From contig NMRB01000560.1 in NCBI GenBank assembly GCA_002633025.1, forward strand, positions 268,093-332,092: a stretch of DNA of 64,000 nucleotides, written 5' to 3'. Position numbers and translations under genes: made by a program. This DNA comes from Notospermus geniculatus (Eukaryota; Nemertea; Pilidiophora; Heteronemertea; Lineidae). Under the pieces are notes generated by a model. The model did not search any database. It worked only from the letters and a program-made list of their open reading frames with translations, and was not told the DNA's origin. Below, one piece after another: positions 63,010 through 64,000 of this stretch; position 1 is the first letter of the stretch, and each line of letters starts with the position of its first letter.

Positions 63010-64000
63010 TTAGCTCACCTGGAGGTGAGCTTTTGTCATGGTACAGCGTCCGTCGTCCGTCGTCGTCGTCCGTAAGGGTAGGGACACACCTAACGCGATT
63101 CGTCGACGCATGCGGCAACGCCTTTGTTATTTTCCGCCGCACTGCACGCAAACAAAGGTTTTGACGCATGCGTTGCCCAATCGCATGCGAATCGCGTTAG
63201 GTGTGTCCCTACCCTAAACTCGATCCGTTAGGGGTGTTTTTAAAGTCGACTGACCCAACGCTGTCGACTCGTCATTCAGCCAGGACAGTCGATTTTAACA
63301 GGCACCCCTAACGCATTGAGTTTTGTCGGACATGTGCGCTAAGCTTAAGGCTAGGGACACACCTAACGCGATTCGTTGACGCATGCGGCAACGCCTTTGT
63401 TATTTTCCGCCGCACTGCACGCAAACAAAGGTTTTGACGCAAGCGTCGCCTTATCGCATGCGAATCGCGTTAGGTGTGTCCCTACCCTAAGGGTGGGTAT
63501 ACACCACACGCGATTCGCCCAACGCATGCGATGGTTCTTTGTTATTTCATGCCGCAATGCCTCCCAAACAAAAGCGATTCGCGTGCGATTCCAAATCGCT
63601 TGGCGAATCACTTCTAGTGTATACCCACCCTTTGCGCACATGTCCGACAAAACTCGATCCGTTAGGGGTGTTTTTAAAGTCGACTGACCCAACGCTGTCG
63701 ACTCGTCATTCGGCTAGGACAGTCGATTTTAACAGACACCCCTAACGCATTGAGTTTTGTCGGACATGTGCGCTAAGCTTAAAGCTAGAAGCACAATGTC
63801 CGATGAAATGGTGCGATTTGCCATCCGGCAGGGGTGTTTGTAAAGTTGACTGACCCACCGCTGTTGACTCGTCATTTATCCGGGCCAGTCAACTTTAAAA
63901 ACACTCCTGCGGGACGGCAAATCGCACCATTTTTATCGGACATGTGCTTCTAGCTTTAGCAGGGCACGTTTCGTAACCGCTGGGGCTACTGACGTGAAAC
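63010..64000. repeat. Nested cluster of palindromic elements inside a dispersed repeat
   Basis: It starts at agctcacctggaggtgagct followed by (cgtcgtc)n and runs to an inverted end (ggcacgtttcgtaaccgctg) at 63960-64000, which is the other end of the agctcacc repeat family. Inside lie at least six foldbacks: 63078-63217, 63225-63318, 63349-63492, 63493-63632, 63634-63775 and 63781-63958. Two share the arm tagggacacacctaacgcga; three share the core gactcgtcatt. Confidence 0.8.

Overview
This is a eukaryotic window: genes are split into short exons with GT-AG (a few GC-AG) introns, and the intergenic DNA is packed with foldback MITEs, tRNA-derived SINEs and one large LTR retroelement. Gene content (TRNAU1AP, ASXL, an alpha-2-macroglobulin/TEP-family gene, SVWC and ShKT secreted proteins) and the repeat style suggest a marine invertebrate bilaterian. 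I cannot fix the phylum from the sequence alone. The assembly is imperfect: there is a 901-base N gap at 47458-48358 and single-N joins at 39058, 50841 and 61219.

Left part, 1-19 kb. Minus-strand genes are TRNAU1AP (1560-4390, 8 exons, complete), two tandem paralogues of a secreted SVWC plus ShKT protein (5288-6955 and 7573-8987, five exons each, complete), and the Polycomb-associated gene ASXL (11463-18381, 11 exons, complete, about 1201 aa with HARE-HTH, DEUBAD and C-terminal PHD). A head-to-head spacer of about 1 kb separates ASXL from a plus-strand coiled-coil gene (19450-21930).

Middle part, 21.9-39 kb. The coiled-coil gene is cut inside a coding exon by a large minus-strand Ty3/gypsy-type endogenous retroelement. 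It has gag, a gag/pol -1 frameshift signal, a long pol (two retropepsin-like domains, RT, RNase H, integrase and a C-terminal chromodomain), an F-type envelope glycoprotein behind a splice acceptor, and an extra ORF with a RING-H2 finger behind its own splice acceptor. The 1.2-kb RING segment is absent from a second, truncated copy of the element's 3' end that lies in tandem at 36138-39057 and stops at a single-N join. This element is the most unusual system in the window.

Right part, 39-64 kb. Plus-strand exons of an A2M/TEP/C3-family gene (39434-42401) carry a degenerate thioester motif and an apparent frameshift. A secreted 12-cysteine peptide gene with two inhibitor-cystine-knot-like repeats (46275-54200) has a duplicated exon 3/4 block at 56398-56900. 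A 327-codon unrecognised ORF lies at 62008-62988. The rest is mostly repeats: foldback elements, tRNA-derived modules and a nested cluster of palindromic elements at 63-64 kb.
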